This document shows positions 32,026-40,153 of a stretch of DNA of 64,000 bases, one piece after another; position 1 is the first letter of the stretch, and each line of letters starts with the position of its first letter. Location: positions 1,984,001 to 2,048,000 of the forward strand of contig NC_017243.1 in assembly GCF_000223215.1 (NCBI RefSeq). Reading direction: 5' to 3'. This stretch comes from Brachyspira intermedia PWS/A. Lineage in GTDB: Bacteria > Spirochaetota > Brachyspiria > Brachyspirales > Brachyspiraceae. The position numbers and the translations under genes were made by a program. Below the pieces are notes generated by a model. That model saw only the letters and a program-made list of their open reading frames with translations, did no database searches and was not told where the DNA came from.

Positions 32026-32328
32026 ATGTTAAAAGTATTAGTGGTTTGTGCTAATGGAACAGGTACCAGCTTAATGATGAAGGAAAAAGCTCAAATGGCT
32101 TTGATAAAGTTAGGAATAGAAAATTTATCAATAGACCATTGTGATATGAATCATTGTAAAACAGGAGATTATGATTTAATTTTCTGTCCTACTAGTTTTC
32201 TTGATAGTTTCAAAGAGGCTGAACAAAAAGGTGCTAAATTAATCGGAATAAAAAATATATTATCTGAAGAAGAGTTCAAGCAAAAACTTGAAGAATCAGG
32301 ATATTTAGACGAGCTAAAACATAAATAA
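32026..32328 (+). CDS. Orphan PTS EIIB component, ascorbate (UlaB/SgaB) type
   Basis: 100 aa single-domain protein. N-terminal P-loop LKVLVVCANGTGTSLMMKEK has the phosphorylatable Cys8 followed by the glycine/serine loop of EIIB proteins in the Ula family. In complete systems it passes phosphate from EIIA to a sugar bound in the EIIC membrane channel. No EIIA or EIIC is near; the only co-oriented neighbour is the flavoprotein 27 bp upstream. AAGGAG precedes the ATG. It could serve an EIIC elsewhere or act in regulation (inference). Confidence 0.8.
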   Translation: MLKVLVVCANGTGTSLMMKEKAQMALIKLGIENLSIDHCDMNHCKTGDYDLIFCPTSFLDSFKEAEQKGAKLIGIKNILSEEEFKQKLEESGYLDELKHK

Positions 32329-32337
32329 TTATAATAT

Positions 32338-32377
32338 GCTGCATAATACGATTAAAAATTATTTTGTATTATGCAGC
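32338..32377 (+). terminator. Probable bidirectional terminator hairpin
   Basis: Perfect 12-bp stem GCTGCATAATAC (32338-32349) with GTATTATGCAGC (32366-32377), 16-base loop, placed between two convergent stop codons (32328 and 32384). The T tracts are interrupted, so efficiency is uncertain. Confidence 0.65.
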
Positions 32378-32383
32378 TATATA

Positions 32384-33283
32384 TTATTTTTCTATATAAT
32401 AAAATTCATTTGAAGGTATTTTATTTCCTATTAACTTCTTATCAAAGTTATATAAAAAATTATAATAACTATTTAAAGCAAATTTCATTTTTTCACCAGT
32501 ATAAAAAGTAAGTCCCATTCTATTTATACCATAAACAGCAGACTTAGCATTAATTATCATAGATGAATCTTTTATTAAACTCTCTATTTCATTTTTATTA
32601 TTTATTATATAATCAGTGGATTTTTTGTATTGCTGTAAAACTTCCTGAACTAATGCCCTATTATGATTAATAAAACTATTTTTAGCAATGAGTACAGCTA
32701 CAGGATAATTTTCAACATATTTAGACATTTCAACAACTATATGAACATCTTTATTTTCAAGCATGGCAGAAGATACAAAAGGTTCAGGCAATATTGCAAT
32801 ATCTGCATTTTTTGATGCAACAGCTTTTGCTAAATCAGGATTACTCAAAGAATAATTAATATTAACCTTAGGCAGATTTTCTTTTGATATTAAATACTGA
32901 AGCATTAAATCAGGTGCTGCCAATTTAGTACCGCAGTATACAGTTTTATTTTTTATATCATTTATAGTTTGTATTTTATTATCAGCAGACACTATAAAAA
33001 GTTTAGTTTCAGATATTACAGCAATAACTTTATAATCTAATTGTCTATTAAAAATTATAGCCGCCATATTAGCAGGAATTGCAGCTATATCTGTCTGCCC
33101 TTTCACTATCAATGAAAGCATATTATTAGGGGCATTTACAAAGTGAATATTTACTCCCCTATAATCTTTCATCATTTTTAAACCACCTATTCCTGTAGGG
33201 CCGCTAAGAAGATACATTTCCTGAGAATAAAGACTTCCTATAAAAATAAAAATCATTATCAATATTAATTTTATATTCTTCAT
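32384..33283 (-). CDS. ABC transporter substrate-binding protein, NMT1/SsuA-like
   Basis: 299 aa with a signal peptide (LILIMIFIFIGSLYS) and no lipobox. Periplasmic-binding fold of the NMT1/ThiY/SsuA type: an early substrate loop LSGPTGIGGLKM, then LIVKGQTDIAAIPANMAA (about 57-74) and a paired motif ADIAILPEPFVSSAML (about 157-172). Family members bind sulfonates, nitrate or thiamine precursors. No permease or ATPase gene is adjacent. It is 45 bp downstream of nadD on the same strand; AGGAAA precedes the start. Confidence 0.82.
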   Translation of the reverse strand: MKNIKLILIMIFIFIGSLYSQEMYLLSGPTGIGGLKMMKDYRGVNIHFVNAPNNMLSLIVKGQTDIAAIPANMAAIIFNRQLDYKVIAVISETKLFIVSADNKIQTINDIKNKTVYCGTKLAAPDLMLQYLISKENLPKVNINYSLSNPDLAKAVASKNADIAILPEPFVSSAMLENKDVHIVVEMSKYVENYPVAVLIAKNSFINHNRALVQEVLQQYKKSTDYIINNKNEIESLIKDSSMIINAKSAVYGINRMGLTFYTGEKMKFALNSYYNFLYNFDKKLIGNKIPSNEFYYIEK

Positions 33284-33328
33284 TTTATTTTTCCTATTTT
33301 ACAAATTTATAAATATAATTTTTTGATA

Positions 33329-33886
33329 CTATATAATCATAAACTTTTTCTTTAACAAAATATCTGAATCCTTTTTTTCTTTTATTCTATTTCTGATAAG
33401 GCTTGATGATATATCTATACGCGGAGCCATTATCACTTTAATATTATATTTATCAATATTTTCTTTATATAGATTTTTATCATCTTCCCTATTCACAACT
33501 GTTATATCTGATATTTCAGCTATTCTTTCAGGCTCTCTCCATTTATCAAAATCTTTTATCAAATCTGCCCCTATTATAAGCCCTATTTTTCCTTCAATAT
33601 CATAATTTTTATATAGATAATTTAATGTATTGATAGTATATGAAACACCATCATTATTAAGTTCATATTCATCCAATAAAAATCTTTCATCATTTTCTAT
33701 TGAAAGTTTAAGCATATTGAGCCTATCTTCATTTGATACCTCACCGCTTATATTCTTATGAGGAGGAATTTTTGCTGGTATAAAAATTACTTTGTCATAA
33801 TTGCAGTTTGTTATAACAGTATCAGCTAATATTAAATGTCCTAAATGAGGAGGATCAAAAGTACCGCCTAGAATAGCTATTTTCAT
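33329..33886 (-). CDS. nadD: Nicotinate-nucleotide adenylyltransferase
   Basis: 185 aa. Adenylates nicotinate mononucleotide in NAD synthesis. The nucleotidyltransferase motif ILGGTFDPPHLGHLILAD is at residues 4-21 and the second motif ISSSLIRNRIKE near 160; LIIGADLIKDFDKWREPERI in the middle is typical of NadD. It lies after the terminator of the 5'-nucleotidase gene and is followed by a substrate-binding protein gene. Confidence 0.95.
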   Translation of the reverse strand: MKIAILGGTFDPPHLGHLILADTVITNCNYDKVIFIPAKIPPHKNISGEVSNEDRLNMLKLSIENDERFLLDEYELNNDGVSYTINTLNYLYKNYDIEGKIGLIIGADLIKDFDKWREPERIAEISDITVVNREDDKNLYKENIDKYNIKVIMAPRIDISSSLIRNRIKEKKDSDILLKKKFMII

Positions 33887-33974
33887 AATTTATAAAACCT
33901 ATATTTTATTTTGACATGTATTTTAATATTTAGATTAATAATTTGCAATAAGAAATTTTATAATAAGATTAAAT

Positions 33975-34009
33975 AAAAAAGCCCATTTAATCATTATTTA
34001 AACAGGCTT
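33975..34009 (-). terminator. Probable terminator of the 5'-nucleotidase gene
   Basis: Minus-strand hairpin AAGCC-TG-TTTAA (34009-33998) with TTAAA-TG-GGCTT (33990-33979), two-base internal mismatch, followed by a T6 tract (33980-33975). About 55 bp past the stop at 34064. Confidence 0.75.
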
Positions 34010-34063
34010 AATTTATACATTTTCATTAATTAAAAATTTTATTTATTAATGCTCTATTAATTG

Positions 34064-35908
34064 TTAAGGATATAAAAGTTTATAATCTCTTTGTTTTCCA
34101 GCCTTAACATAATTTTCAGGAACAACTTTCCAATTATTAAGTTTTTCTACTGTAATAGGACCATTTTGTTCTTCAAACCAATTTATTATATAATATCTCA
34201 AATCCTTATCAGTAGATTTTAATACCAAATCCATATTCTGTAATGTTTCTAAATCTATTCCTGCTCCTTGAGTAAGATGTCCGCCGCCGCCGCTTCCTCT
34301 ATAAGAATTGATTGCAACTTTATATTCTTTATCCAATTCAAAACTTCTTCCATCGGAAAGAGATTCTATTATAATTTTCTCTCCATTAGGTTTAGTTACA
34401 TCAACAGTATAATTTAATCCTGCAACACTTTCATAATTATATGAAGGTGTTATAGTATCATAAGAATTGTACCTTTTATTAAATATTAATTTTCCACTAG
34501 AATCCTTCTTAAAAGCTATTAAATGGTCATTAATATTATTCATGGTATTAAACCATCTTCCATAAGAATATTCCATAGCATCTTTAATTTGCTTTCCTGT
34601 AAGTTTCATAACATAAAAGAAATTCTCATAAGGATATAAATTGAACATATCTTTTACTTTTATTACACCATTATTCAAAACAGCATCCTTACTTAAAGGA
34701 GCAGCAAAAGAAATATCAGCCTTTTCACCAAGCTCTTTTTCAGCTATAGTAAATTGTAATTTATGTATAAAACTCAAAAAATAACTATCGCCGAATATGG
34801 CTTCATCTGAAACTAATTTAGTATTTAAATTACCTATATCTCTGCTAACCCATTTTTCTATATTAGCCCTTGCATCAGCAAACTTTTCTAAAAATTCTTT
34901 ATCTGATTCAAATTGAGAAGGATCTAATAAATTTCCATCAAATTTCATATTCCAAGTTTTATTATTTTTGTTGTAACTCATAGAAACATCAACAGAAGCT
35001 ATATATCTAGCAGAATTCACTCCTCCATATATAGGTACTATTTTTCCGCTAGGACTTTTAACTTCTTTAGTTTTTTGTTTTGAAGTTTGATCATAGCCCA
35101 ATCCGCTCCATCCTTGATGATCATGCCCTACAAATATAATATCAAAACCATCAACCTGCTCTGCCACTAATTGACTTGCATTTTCATTTTTATATGTTTC
35201 TTTGTCATCTGTATGATCAGCTCCGGCATGAAATAAACCTATAATCATATCAGGCTTCTCTTTATCTTTTATAACTTTAATCCACTTTTTAGCAGATTCC
35301 ACCATATCCTCAGTAGCTAAACCCTCATATAAAACTTTTGGAAGCTGCCTGTCTATTGCAGGTTCTATAAGTCCAAGTACTGCTATTTTTACACCATTTT
35401 TCTCTACTACAGTATAAGGTTTAAAATAAGGCTCTTTACTTTTTTCATCTATCAAGTTAGCTGCCAATAAAGGCGCTTTTAATTCTTTTGCGAGCTTATC
35501 ATAAACACTATGTCCTGCCTCAATATCATGATTTCCAACTGCTACAGCATCATAATCCATATAATTTAGAACTTCTGACCATATATGAGGTTCATTAATT
35601 GCCACAAAATTATAATAATAAACAGTAGGCTGTCCTTGCAAAGAGTCCCCATTCTCTAATAACAAAATAGTCTTACCTTCATTTTTTAATTGCTTTAAAT
35701 AGGAAGATACATGAGCCATAGAAGTATCTTCTTCTTTATCTGTGATAAAATTATATGGAAAAATCATCCCATGAATATCTGTTGTCTGAACTATCGTAAA
35801 ATTAACTTCTCCTTCAGGATAAACTCTATTTTTATCTTTAGAATTGCAAGATACATTTGTTAATAAGGCTGACAAAAAAATACTCATTACTATATAACCT
35901 CTTTTCAT
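34064..35908 (-). CDS. 5'-nucleotidase / 2',3'-cyclic phosphodiesterase family lipoprotein
   Basis: 614 aa from ATG 35908, which is preceded by GGAGG at ideal spacing; the 35929 start has no such site. Lipoprotein signal ends with lipobox LTNVSC. N-terminal metallophosphatase domain: VQTTDIHGMIFPYNF, VAVGNHDIEAG and FVGHDHQGWSG, the metal-binding Asp/His/Asn set. C-terminal 5'-nucleotidase domain from about 355 contains substrate-stacking-like YKVAINSYRGSGGGGHLTQG. Known role: dephosphorylates extracellular nucleotides for salvage. Likely anchored in the periplasm. Confidence 0.92.
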   Translation of the reverse strand: MKRGYIVMSIFLSALLTNVSCNSKDKNRVYPEGEVNFTIVQTTDIHGMIFPYNFITDKEEDTSMAHVSSYLKQLKNEGKTILLLENGDSLQGQPTVYYYNFVAINEPHIWSEVLNYMDYDAVAVGNHDIEAGHSVYDKLAKELKAPLLAANLIDEKSKEPYFKPYTVVEKNGVKIAVLGLIEPAIDRQLPKVLYEGLATEDMVESAKKWIKVIKDKEKPDMIIGLFHAGADHTDDKETYKNENASQLVAEQVDGFDIIFVGHDHQGWSGLGYDQTSKQKTKEVKSPSGKIVPIYGGVNSARYIASVDVSMSYNKNNKTWNMKFDGNLLDPSQFESDKEFLEKFADARANIEKWVSRDIGNLNTKLVSDEAIFGDSYFLSFIHKLQFTIAEKELGEKADISFAAPLSKDAVLNNGVIKVKDMFNLYPYENFFYVMKLTGKQIKDAMEYSYGRWFNTMNNINDHLIAFKKDSSGKLIFNKRYNSYDTITPSYNYESVAGLNYTVDVTKPNGEKIIIESLSDGRSFELDKEYKVAINSYRGSGGGGHLTQGAGIDLETLQNMDLVLKSTDKDLRYYIINWFEEQNGPITVEKLNNWKVVPENYVKAGKQRDYKLLYP

Positions 35909-35983
35909 ATGTTTCCTCCAATATTTCATTTGCTTAACATTATAATATATAACAAATTAAAATAAATAAGGAGATTAACAAAA

Positions 35984-36340
35984 TCACTCTATTTTCAAAA
36001 CTTTTTTCACTATATCAATATTAGCTATTATGAAGTTTATAGAATTAAATATATAATATAATGTAAAAGCGATAAATATTATAAAAACACTTCTTTTAAT
36101 AGTTGTTCTTGTTTTACTATCTTTATCTTCTGTCCAAAATAAATCTATAATATCTTTCTTTTTCTTTTTATTTGAAGATTTATTTTTCTTATTGTCTTTA
36201 CTTTGTTCTTCTTGTTTCTTAGGAAGCAATCTAAAAATCAAAGATATTATTATGTATATAATACATGCCAATATAACAAAATTGAATATCAAATAAAAAG
36301 TCATTATCTGTTCAATATCATTTAAATTTAAATTTTCCAT
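35984..36340 (-). CDS. Small membrane protein, function unknown
   Basis: 118 aa. Two predicted membrane spans: FYLIFNFVILACIIYIIISL (about 15-35) and SVFIIFIAFTLYYIFNSINF (about 83-103). Between them is a very Lys/Asn-rich loop with a run KKKKK. I do not recognise a family. It follows another unknown gene by 25 bp and precedes the nucleotidase gene on the same strand. Confidence 0.65.
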   Translation of the reverse strand: MENLNLNDIEQIMTFYLIFNFVILACIIYIIISLIFRLLPKKQEEQSKDNKKNKSSNKKKKKDIIDLFWTEDKDSKTRTTIKRSVFIIFIAFTLYYIFNSINFIIANIDIVKKVLKIE

Positions 36341-36365
36341 AAAATATGAATCTCCTTCTATAATT

Positions 36366-36704
36366 CTAACTATTAAAAAAACAAGCTATAGTTTGCTTAT
36401 TTACTAAATCTGTATACTCTGCTTTCCAATAATGTATATCATTAACTTCTATATATTTTACATTATTATCATTCTTCACTATTTTAGTAATAAAAGTTTT
36501 ATTTAGAAAAATAAATAAATGTTTTTCATCTCCAAAACCTCCAACCGATATTTCTCTTATTTCATTTCCAGCTTTTAACTCATTATACAATATTTTTTCT
36601 AATTCATTATTTAATTTAGATAATTTATTATTTTTTATAATTTCATTTATTACTTTAATTTGCTCTTCAGTTGTTTTTTCATTAAAAATAATATGCTGCT
36701 TCAA
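36366..36704 (-). CDS. Hypothetical cytosolic protein
   Basis: 112 aa with no signal, no membrane span. An N-terminal helical part (EEQIKVINEIIKNNKLSKLN) is followed by a strand-rich part containing the aromatic phrase HYWKAEYTDL. No family recognised. It is upstream of the small membrane protein by 25 bp, suggesting a two-gene unit, and divergent from pepF. Confidence 0.6.
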   Translation of the reverse strand: MKQHIIFNEKTTEEQIKVINEIIKNNKLSKLNNELEKILYNELKAGNEIREISVGGFGDEKHLFIFLNKTFITKIVKNDNNVKYIEVNDIHYWKAEYTDLVNKQTIACFFNS

Positions 36705-36844
36705 AATAATATTCCCAAAATAAATATTTTATACTATTATATAATATATTTATTTTTTATTTTGTAAAATGATATATTATGTTATAATTTACAAATATTA
36801 GTTAGATATGTTTTTATAAAAAAATATTAAGGAGTGAATACAAT

Positions 36845-38665
36845 ATGAGTAATGAAAATAAATCAAATACTTTAATAGAAAGAAAAGATGTAAAAATAGA
36901 AGATACTTGGGATTTAACTTTATTATATAAAAATGATGAAGAGTTTGAAAAAGATTTTAAAGCAATGGAAGAGTTTTCAAAAGAAGTAAGCAAGTTTAAA
37001 GGAAATTTATCAAAATCAGCGGCTGAATTAAAAAATATATTAGATTCTATAATGAATGCTTCTATTATATTAGATAAATTAGGCTCTTATGCTTTTCTAA
37101 AACAAACAGAAGATTTAACTAATAATGATTCTAATATAAAAGTGGCAAGATTTTCAAAATTAGCTTCTGAATTCTCAGCTAATTTAAGTTATTTTGATCC
37201 TGAACTTATGAGCATTGATGATGAAAAGATAAATACCTTTTTAAAAGATGAGGTTCTAAAAGATTATTTAATTTATTTAAGAAATATACTTAAATATAAA
37301 CCTCATACATTATCAGAAAAAGAGGAAAGAATATTAGCATTGCAAGGAGAATTAGCTTCAACTGCTTCAAATGTATTCGATACTTTAAATGATGCCGATT
37401 TAGACTTTGGAACATTAGAACATAATGGAGAGAAAACAACATTAACTCATGCTACATTCTCAAGTTTTCAAGAGAGCCAAGATAGAGAATTAAGAAAGAA
37501 TAGTTATAATCAATTCTATAAAGAATATGATAAACATAAAAACACATTAGCAGAACTTTATGCAAGCCAAATCAAACAAGATATATTCGATGCTAAAATA
37601 AGAAATTATAATAGTGTACGTGAAATGGAATTATTCGGTGATGATATACCTGTAAGCGTTTATGATAGTTTAATTGAGAGCGTACATAATGCATTACCAG
37701 CTTTGCATAGCTATTATGAATACTGTGCGGGTAAATTAGGAATTAGTGATTTCAGACAATATGATAAATATGCACCAGTTGTAAAAGACGTAAAAATACA
37801 TCATACATTTGATAAGGCTATAGAAGTTTTAAGCAAAGCATTATCACCTCTTGGAGAAGAATATGTATCAACTCTCACAAAAGGACTTAATTCAAGATGG
37901 GTTGATAAATACGAAAATAAAGGTAAAACAAGCGGAGCATTCTCAGCAGGCTGTTATACTTCAGAGCCTTATATATTGATGAACTTCAGAGATGAAAGCG
38001 TTGAATCAGTATTCACATTAGCACATGAGGCAGGACATAGTATGCATAGCTATTACAGCAGAAAGAATAATCCTTTCCAACATCATGATTATAGTATATT
38101 TGAAGCTGAAGTGGCATCTACTTTCAATGAAAAACTTTTATTCAATTATTTTATGCAAAATGAAAGTAAAAAAGAAGTTAAAGCATTTTTACTTAATAAA
38201 GATATAAACGGCTTTGTTGCTACAGTATTCAGACAAACTATGTTCGCAGAGTTTGAGCATATTATTCATAAAGAAGCAGAAGAAGGAAACCCAACAACAT
38301 TAGAACTTATAAGAAATGTTTATAAAGATTTACTCAAAAAATATTTTGGAGCAAAAGCCGTATTTGAAGAAACAAGCGATTTAGAGGCTTTGAGAATACC
38401 TCATTTCTATCGTTCATTCTATGTTTATAAATATGCTACAGGTATGTCAGCTGCAGTTGCTTTATCTAATAGGGTGCTTGAAGGCAATGCTAAAGGCGAC
38501 TATACAAATAGAGATAACTATTTGAAATTCTTAAAAAGCGGAGGAAGCAGAACTCCTATAGAGAATTTAAAAGTTGCAGGTGTTGATATGACTAAACCTG
38601 AAGTTGTAGAAAGTGCTTTGAAATTATTTGCTAAAGAAGTAGAAGAATTAAAAGCGTTAAACTAA
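36845..38665 (+). CDS. pepF: Oligoendopeptidase F
   Basis: 606 aa, M3 family zinc peptidase cutting short peptides in the cytosol. The HExxH motif is in FTLAHEAGHSMHSYYSRKN (about 392-410) with the downstream Glu in YSIFEAEVASTFNEKLL (about 418-434). Family-like start TWDLTLLYKNDEEFEKDFKA and end PHFYRSFYVYKYATGMSAA are present. AAGGAG precedes the ATG and a hairpin terminator follows the stop. Together with PepT and OppA it fits a peptide-using lifestyle. Confidence 0.96.
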   Translation: MSNENKSNTLIERKDVKIEDTWDLTLLYKNDEEFEKDFKAMEEFSKEVSKFKGNLSKSAAELKNILDSIMNASIILDKLGSYAFLKQTEDLTNNDSNIKVARFSKLASEFSANLSYFDPELMSIDDEKINTFLKDEVLKDYLIYLRNILKYKPHTLSEKEERILALQGELASTASNVFDTLNDADLDFGTLEHNGEKTTLTHATFSSFQESQDRELRKNSYNQFYKEYDKHKNTLAELYASQIKQDIFDAKIRNYNSVREMELFGDDIPVSVYDSLIESVHNALPALHSYYEYCAGKLGISDFRQYDKYAPVVKDVKIHHTFDKAIEVLSKALSPLGEEYVSTLTKGLNSRWVDKYENKGKTSGAFSAGCYTSEPYILMNFRDESVESVFTLAHEAGHSMHSYYSRKNNPFQHHDYSIFEAEVASTFNEKLLFNYFMQNESKKEVKAFLLNKDINGFVATVFRQTMFAEFEHIIHKEAEEGNPTTLELIRNVYKDLLKKYFGAKAVFEETSDLEALRIPHFYRSFYVYKYATGMSAAVALSNRVLEGNAKGDYTNRDNYLKFLKSGGSRTPIENLKVAGVDMTKPEVVESALKLFAKEVEELKALN

Positions 38666-38685
38666 TTTAGTTTTTAATATTAAAG

Positions 38686-38715
38686 GCTGGCATTATTATT
38701 AATGTCAGCTTTTTA
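38686..38715 (+). terminator. Rho-independent terminator of pepF
   Basis: Stem GCTGGCATT (38686-38694) with AATGTCAGC (38701-38709), one G-T pair, then TTTTT. Starts 21 bp after the pepF stop. Confidence 0.85.
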
Positions 38716-38779
38716 TTTTAACTAAAATAAATAAAGATCATAAAAGCTATATTATTTATTATTTCAATTAACTATAAAT

Positions 38780-38816
38780 AAAAAACCGCTAGCATTCTAT
38801 TAAAGAATACCAACGG
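38780..38816 (-). terminator. Rho-independent terminator of the thrS-infC-rpmI-rplT operon
   Basis: Minus-strand stem CCGTTGGTATTCT (38816-38804) with AGAATGCTAGCGG (38798-38786), 13 bp with G-T pairs, followed by a T-rich run. About 40 bp past the rplT stop. Confidence 0.88.
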
Positions 38817-38856
38817 CAATTTTATACATAAGTAAATATTTTTTAAGTCTAATATA

Positions 38857-39210
38857 TTAAGCAAGTGCTTTTTTAGCTACTTCAACTACAGCCTCAAATG
38901 CTTTATAATCATCGATAGCTAAATTAGATAAAGCTTTTCTGTCAATAATAACATTAGCTTTTTTAAGTCCGTTAATGAACTTGCTGTAAGATATACCTAA
39001 AGGTCTGCAAGCTGCATTGATTCTTAAAGTCCATAAACGTCTCATCATTCTTTTTTTCTGTCTTCTATCACGATAAGCGTATTTTAAGCCTCTTATTACA
39101 GCTTCTTTAGCTTGTTTCATTTGCTTACTATGAGAACCATAGTAACCTTTAGCCATATTTAATATTTTTTTAACTTTTTTCTTTCTTACTACACCGCTAA
39201 CTGCTCTCAT
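38857..39210 (-). CDS. rplT: Ribosomal protein L20
   Basis: 117 aa, normal length. Start MRAVSGVVRKKKVKKILNMA followed by KGYYGSHSKQMKQAKEAVI and the conserved MRRLWTLRINAACRPLGISY. Binds 23S rRNA early in 50S assembly; in other bacteria it also represses its own operon. Last gene of the operon, 15 bp after rpmI. Confidence 0.99.
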   Translation of the reverse strand: MRAVSGVVRKKKVKKILNMAKGYYGSHSKQMKQAKEAVIRGLKYAYRDRRQKKRMMRRLWTLRINAACRPLGISYSKFINGLKKANVIIDRKALSNLAIDDYKAFEAVVEVAKKALA

Positions 39211-39225
39211 TTTAGTCTCCTTTTA

Positions 39226-39429
39226 TTATCTGCCATAAGGCATTAATCTTGGCATTTCTAACATATTAGTATCATCTGCTATTCTAGCTTTACGATACTT
39301 TCTTTTAGTGTCAGGTCTTTTGCTTAAGAATTTGTGGCTACCAAATGCATGAGCAAATTTTACTTTACCAGTTTTAGAAAATCTAAAACGTTTTTTTGCA
39401 CCGCTTTTTGTTTTTAATTTTTGTTTCAT
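39226..39429 (-). CDS. rpmI: Ribosomal protein L35
   Basis: 67 aa, highly basic. KLKTKSGAKKRFRFSKTGKV at the N-terminus and FLSKRPDTKRKYRKARIADD near the end are diagnostic. Lies between infC (124 bp upstream) and rplT (15 bp downstream). The 124-base infC-rpmI gap is A/T-rich with no clear terminator. Confidence 0.98.
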   Translation of the reverse strand: MKQKLKTKSGAKKRFRFSKTGKVKFAHAFGSHKFLSKRPDTKRKYRKARIADDTNMLEMPRLMPYGR

Positions 39430-39553
39430 AAACTAATATCCTTTTAATTATATTTACTGTATGCTCAAACTATATGTATGATAAGTACATATAGGTAGTG
39501 GGCTTTATTAAAAATAGCTGCTATACTTCAATTCTAATAATTAAAGTAATATA

Positions 39554-40141
39554 TTATTCTTCATTATTAACTTCAGAAGATTCTTTTTTATTAGAGGAAC
39601 CTTCAGAATCAGTTTTCTTAACTTTTACAGGGTTAAGAACTGCAGATAAATTCTTACCTTCTAATTTAGCAGGTTTTTCTGTAGCAGCTTCATTCTCTAA
39701 ATCCTGTATAATTTTATTAATAAGGTCATAGCCGAATTCAGTATGTGCCATTTCCCTACCTCTAAACATTATAGTGATTTTTACCTTATTTCCTTCATCT
39801 AAGAATTCACGAATATGCTTCATTTTAAAGTTGTAATCATGTATGCTTATCTGAGGACGCATCTTGATTTCTTTAAGCTGAACTAACTTTTGCTTTTTCT
39901 TAGCTTCTTTACTCTTCTTCTGAATATCAAATTTATACTTACCATAATTGATAATCTTACAAACAGGAGGTTCTGCTGTAGGAGCAATCTCAACTAAATC
40001 TGAACCTTCACTTTTTGCCAATGCAAGAGCATCTTTAATACTCATTACACCAAGACTTCCTCTCTCATCATGCACAACTCTAACTTCTGGTGCAGTAATA
40101 AATTGATTAATTCTCTCTCCTTCTTTTTTTACTGTTGCCAT
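39554..40141 (-). CDS. infC: Translation initiation factor IF-3
   Basis: 195 aa. Binds the 30S subunit and checks the initiator tRNA and start codon. N-domain INQFITAPEVRVVHDERGSL, linker with KKSKEAKKKQKLVQLKEIKM, C-domain RPQISIHDYNFKMKHIREFL. The tail beyond about residue 160 is a charged, low-complexity extension (EGSSNKKESSEVNNEE) not needed in the usual family. The start is a standard ATG with GAGGTAG upstream, not the ATT typical of many infC genes. 12 bp after thrS. Confidence 0.98.
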   Translation of the reverse strand: MATVKKEGERINQFITAPEVRVVHDERGSLGVMSIKDALALAKSEGSDLVEIAPTAEPPVCKIINYGKYKFDIQKKSKEAKKKQKLVQLKEIKMRPQISIHDYNFKMKHIREFLDEGNKVKITIMFRGREMAHTEFGYDLINKIIQDLENEAATEKPAKLEGKNLSAVLNPVKVKKTDSEGSSNKKESSEVNNEE

Positions 40142-40153
40142 TATTTATCTACC

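Noticed and set aside
36762-36788. Promoter before pepF (TTGTAA and TATAAT)
   Set aside because: Spacing is only 15 bp and the region is nearly pure A/T, so chance is likely.
39430-39553. L20-type autoregulatory leader between infC and rpmI
   Set aside because: The gap is plausible for a leader, but I could not see a structure strong enough to call.
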